Assembly (NCBI GenBank): GCA_031969915.1
Contig: DALYJJ010000118.1
Location: 1-18,864, forward strand
Length of the DNA stretch: 18,864 bases
Direction: 5' to 3'
Source: DALYJJ01 sp031969915
GTDB taxonomy: Bacteria; Acidobacteriota; Terriglobia; Bryobacterales; Bryobacteraceae
Position 1 is the stretch's first letter, and each line of letters opens with the position of its first letter. Shown here piece after piece: positions 16,984 to 18,864 of this stretch. The translations under genes and the position numbers were made by a program. Under the pieces are notes generated by a model, which saw only the letters and a program-made list of their open reading frames with translations, was not told the origin of the DNA and did not search any database.

Positions 16984-18245
16984 AGCTTCTCGTCGCAGGA
17001 TTGAACCATCGCACCGCGCCCCTCGAAGTGCGCGAGAAGCTCGCCTTCCCGGAGAGCGGCCTGCCTCGTGCGCTCACCGAACTGCGCGCGCTCAACGGCT
17101 TTCTCGAGGGCCTGATCCTCTCCACCTGCAACCGCGTCGAGATCGTCCTTGCTTCCGATGACGGCGCCGACCCGCGCTCGCTGGTCGACCGCTTCCTCGC
17201 CCACACCCATCGCGTCGAGCCCGCATGGCTCGGCCCCTATCTCTACTCCTTCGAGGACCGCGAGGCGATCCACCACCTCTTCCGTGTCGCCGCCAGTCTC
17301 GATTCGATGGTGGTCGGTGAACCGCAGATCCTCGGCCAGCTCAAGACCGCCTTCGCCGCCGCCAAGGAGTGCGGCGCCGTCAGCGGCTTCCTGGAATCGG
17401 TCCTGACCCGCGCCTTCGCCGTCGCCAAGCGCGTGCGTTCGGAAACCGACATCGGCAAGAGCGCCGTCTCGGTGAGCTACGCCGCCGTCGAGTTGGCCCG
17501 CGAGATCTTCAGTTCTCTGAAAGGCAAGCGCGTGCTGATCGTCGGCGCGGGCAAGATGTCCGAGCTCGCCGCCCGCCATCTCCGCCGCTCCGGCTGCGCC
17601 GGCATCGCCGTCACCAACCGCACCCGCGAACGCGCCGCCGAAATGGCCCGGCTCTTCGAGGGCACCATCGTCGAGTACGATCGCTTCCACGCCGCGCTCC
17701 CGGAGATGGACATCGTCATCACCTCCAGCGGCGCGCCCCATTACCTGCTCACCCGCGAACAGGTCCACAAGGTCCTCGCCGCCCGCCGCAACCGCCCGAT
17801 GTTTCTCATCGATATCGCTGTTCCGCGCAACGTCGAGCCCACCGTCAACGAACTCGATAACGTCTTCCTCTACGATATCGACGACCTGCAGCGGGTCGTC
17901 GATCAGAACCTGCGCGGCCGCCTGAAGGAGGCCGAGCAGGCCGAGGAGATCATCTCGGAAGAAGTCGACCGCCTCGTCTCGCGGCTGCGTACGCGCGAGG
18001 TCGTGCCCACCATCGTCACCCTCCAGGAGCAGCTCGAGCAGATTCGCCTGGCGGAGATCGATCGCGTGCGCGGCAAGCTCGGCGCGCTCACCCCGCAGCA
18101 GGAAGAGGCGGTCGCCGCGCTCACCCGGGGCATCGTTAACAAGGTCGCTCACGGGTCCATTGCCGAGTTGCGGCGCAACGCCGGCAAGCCTGAGGGCGAA
18201 CTGCTCATCGACACCGTACGGCGGCTCTTCCGCCTGGGAGACTGA
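16980..18245 (+). CDS. hemA: Glutamyl-tRNA reductase
   Basis: 421 residues, typical length. It reduces glutamyl-tRNA(Glu) with NADPH to glutamate-1-semialdehyde, the first committed step of the C5 tetrapyrrole pathway. The N-terminus GLNHRTAPLEVREKLAF is canonical; catalytic Cys50 is in LILSTCNRVE and the conserved His99 in AIHHLFRVAASLDSMVVGEP. The NADPH-binding fold has LIVGAGKMSELAARHL (186-201). A spinal helix and dimerisation region (EEIISEEVDRLVSRL onward) ends the protein. ATG 16980 overlaps the hemX stop by ATGA; the stop is immediately followed by ATG of hemC. The frame is open upstream but that part is a shadow of hemX. Confidence 0.98.
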   Translation: MKLLVAGLNHRTAPLEVREKLAFPESGLPRALTELRALNGFLEGLILSTCNRVEIVLASDDGADPRSLVDRFLAHTHRVEPAWLGPYLYSFEDREAIHHLFRVAASLDSMVVGEPQILGQLKTAFAAAKECGAVSGFLESVLTRAFAVAKRVRSETDIGKSAVSVSYAAVELAREIFSSLKGKRVLIVGAGKMSELAARHLRRSGCAGIAVTNRTRERAAEMARLFEGTIVEYDRFHAALPEMDIVITSSGAPHYLLTREQVHKVLAARRNRPMFLIDIAVPRNVEPTVNELDNVFLYDIDDLQRVVDQNLRGRLKEAEQAEEIISEEVDRLVSRLRTREVVPTIVTLQEQLEQIRLAEIDRVRGKLGALTPQQEEAVAALTRGIVNKVAHGSIAELRRNAGKPEGELLIDTVRRLFRLGD

Positions 18246-18864
18246 ATGCTGACCATCGGTTCGCGCGGCTCCGCGCTCGCGCTCTGGCAGGCCAATTGGA
18301 TCAAGGGCCGCCTGGAGTCCATGGGCGAGGAGTGCCGCATTCAGGTCATCAAAACCACGGGCGACAAGATCCAGAATGTGCCCCTCGCGCAGGCCGGCAC
18401 GAAAGGGCTCTTCACCAAGGAGATCGAAGAGGCGCTCCTCGCGGGCTCCATCGATCTCGCCGTCCACAGCCTCAAAGATCTGCCTACCGTGCTGCCCGAC
18501 GGCCTCACCCTCGCCGCCGTGCCCGAGCGCGAAGATCCGCGCGACGCCCTCGTCGGGCGCCCCCTCGCCGCACTCACCGCGGGCGCGCGCGTCGGCACCA
18601 GTTCCCTGCGCCGCGCCGCGCAAGTGCGGGCGCTCCGGCCGGACCTCGCCGTCGAATCGATCCGCGGTAACGTCGACACGCGCCTCCGCAAACTCGACGA
18701 AGGTCAGTTCGACGCCATTCTCCTCGCCGCCGCCGGACTCCGCCGCCTCGGCTGGGCGGACCGCATCGCCCAAACCTTCGATCCGCACGAAATGTGCCCC
18801 GCCGCGGGCCAGGGTGCGCTCGCGATCGAAACGCGCGGCGACGGCGGCCCGGGCCACCAGGTGT
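18246..18864 (+). CDS. hemC: Porphobilinogen deaminase (hydroxymethylbilane synthase), 3' truncated by window edge
   Basis: The first 206 residues of an enzyme of about 310. It polymerises four porphobilinogen units to hydroxymethylbilane. MLTIGSRGSALALWQA (1-16), KTTGDK (36-41), GLFTKEIEEALL (54-65), HSLKDLP with the catalytic Asp78 (74-80), GTSSLRRAAQ (117-126), IRGNVDTRL (139-147) and CPAAGQGALAIE (184-195) are all conserved. The dipyrromethane cofactor cysteine lies beyond the window. ATG 18246 follows the hemA stop with no gap; GGGAG 6 bases upstream is a fair ribosome binding site. Confidence 0.97.
   Translation, partial: MLTIGSRGSALALWQANWIKGRLESMGEECRIQVIKTTGDKIQNVPLAQAGTKGLFTKEIEEALLAGSIDLAVHSLKDLPTVLPDGLTLAAVPEREDPRDALVGRPLAALTAGARVGTSSLRRAAQVRALRPDLAVESIRGNVDTRLRKLDEGQFDAILLAAAGLRRLGWADRIAQTFDPHEMCPAAGQGALAIETRGDGGPGHQV

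Noticed and set aside
16845..18857. 670-codon open frame on the minus strand opposite the hem genes
   Set aside because: It is a shadow of hemX, hemA and hemC, with Gly/Ala/Asp/Glu-rich translation.

Overview
The window is about two-thirds G+C, with strongly GC-biased third codon positions, tightly packed genes and weak or short-spaced ribosome binding sites. Gene content suggests an acidobacterium, probably of the Solibacter/Bryobacter group: a TAT-exported Cys-type sulfatase beside a TAT-like Gfo/Idh/MocA oxidoreductase, a stand-alone ClpB-D2-like AAA+ protein, and a yqhQ-prfA-prmC block and a hemX-hemA-hemC block. No mobile element, tRNA, rRNA or CRISPR array was seen. Taxonomy is inferred from gene style, not from a marker gene.

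Layout. 1-1.2 kb (+): C-terminal half of the RNA-binding protein Tex. 1.2-4.8 kb (-): a compact four-gene run, transcribed oxidoreductase, unknown 167-residue protein, sulfatase, cupin; the sulfatase has one in-frame TGA. 4.9-5.6 kb (+): a SAM-dependent methyltransferase, overlapping tail-to-tail with a membrane-anchored sulfatase-superfamily protein (5.5-7.1 kb, -). 7.2-10.1 kb (+): yqhQ (DUF1385), prfA (RF1) and prmC, the methyltransferase that modifies the RF1 GGQ glutamine. 10.2-12.45 kb (+): dinB (Pol IV) and a patatin-like lipase. 12.5-13.1 kb (-): an unknown protein with a possible polymorphic-toxin-like C-terminal fold. 13.15-14.1 kb (+): a secreted protein of unknown function. 14.1-16.1 kb (-): a AAA+ ATPase and an SDR oxidoreductase. 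16.2 kb to the end (+): hemX/ccsA-like, hemA and hemC (cut by the window edge), the start of the C5 tetrapyrrole pathway.

How the genes work together. The RF1/PrmC pair and the hem block are ordinary housekeeping units. The 1.2-4.8 kb run looks like an envelope carbohydrate or sulfate-ester catabolic unit. The most unusual observation is the single in-frame TGA in the sulfatase, after which the reading frame continues for about 100 family-like codons. It may be a fresh nonsense mutation, a sequencing error or a recoded codon. No stretch over 300 bases lacks a gene. I did not find a convincing new multi-gene system.
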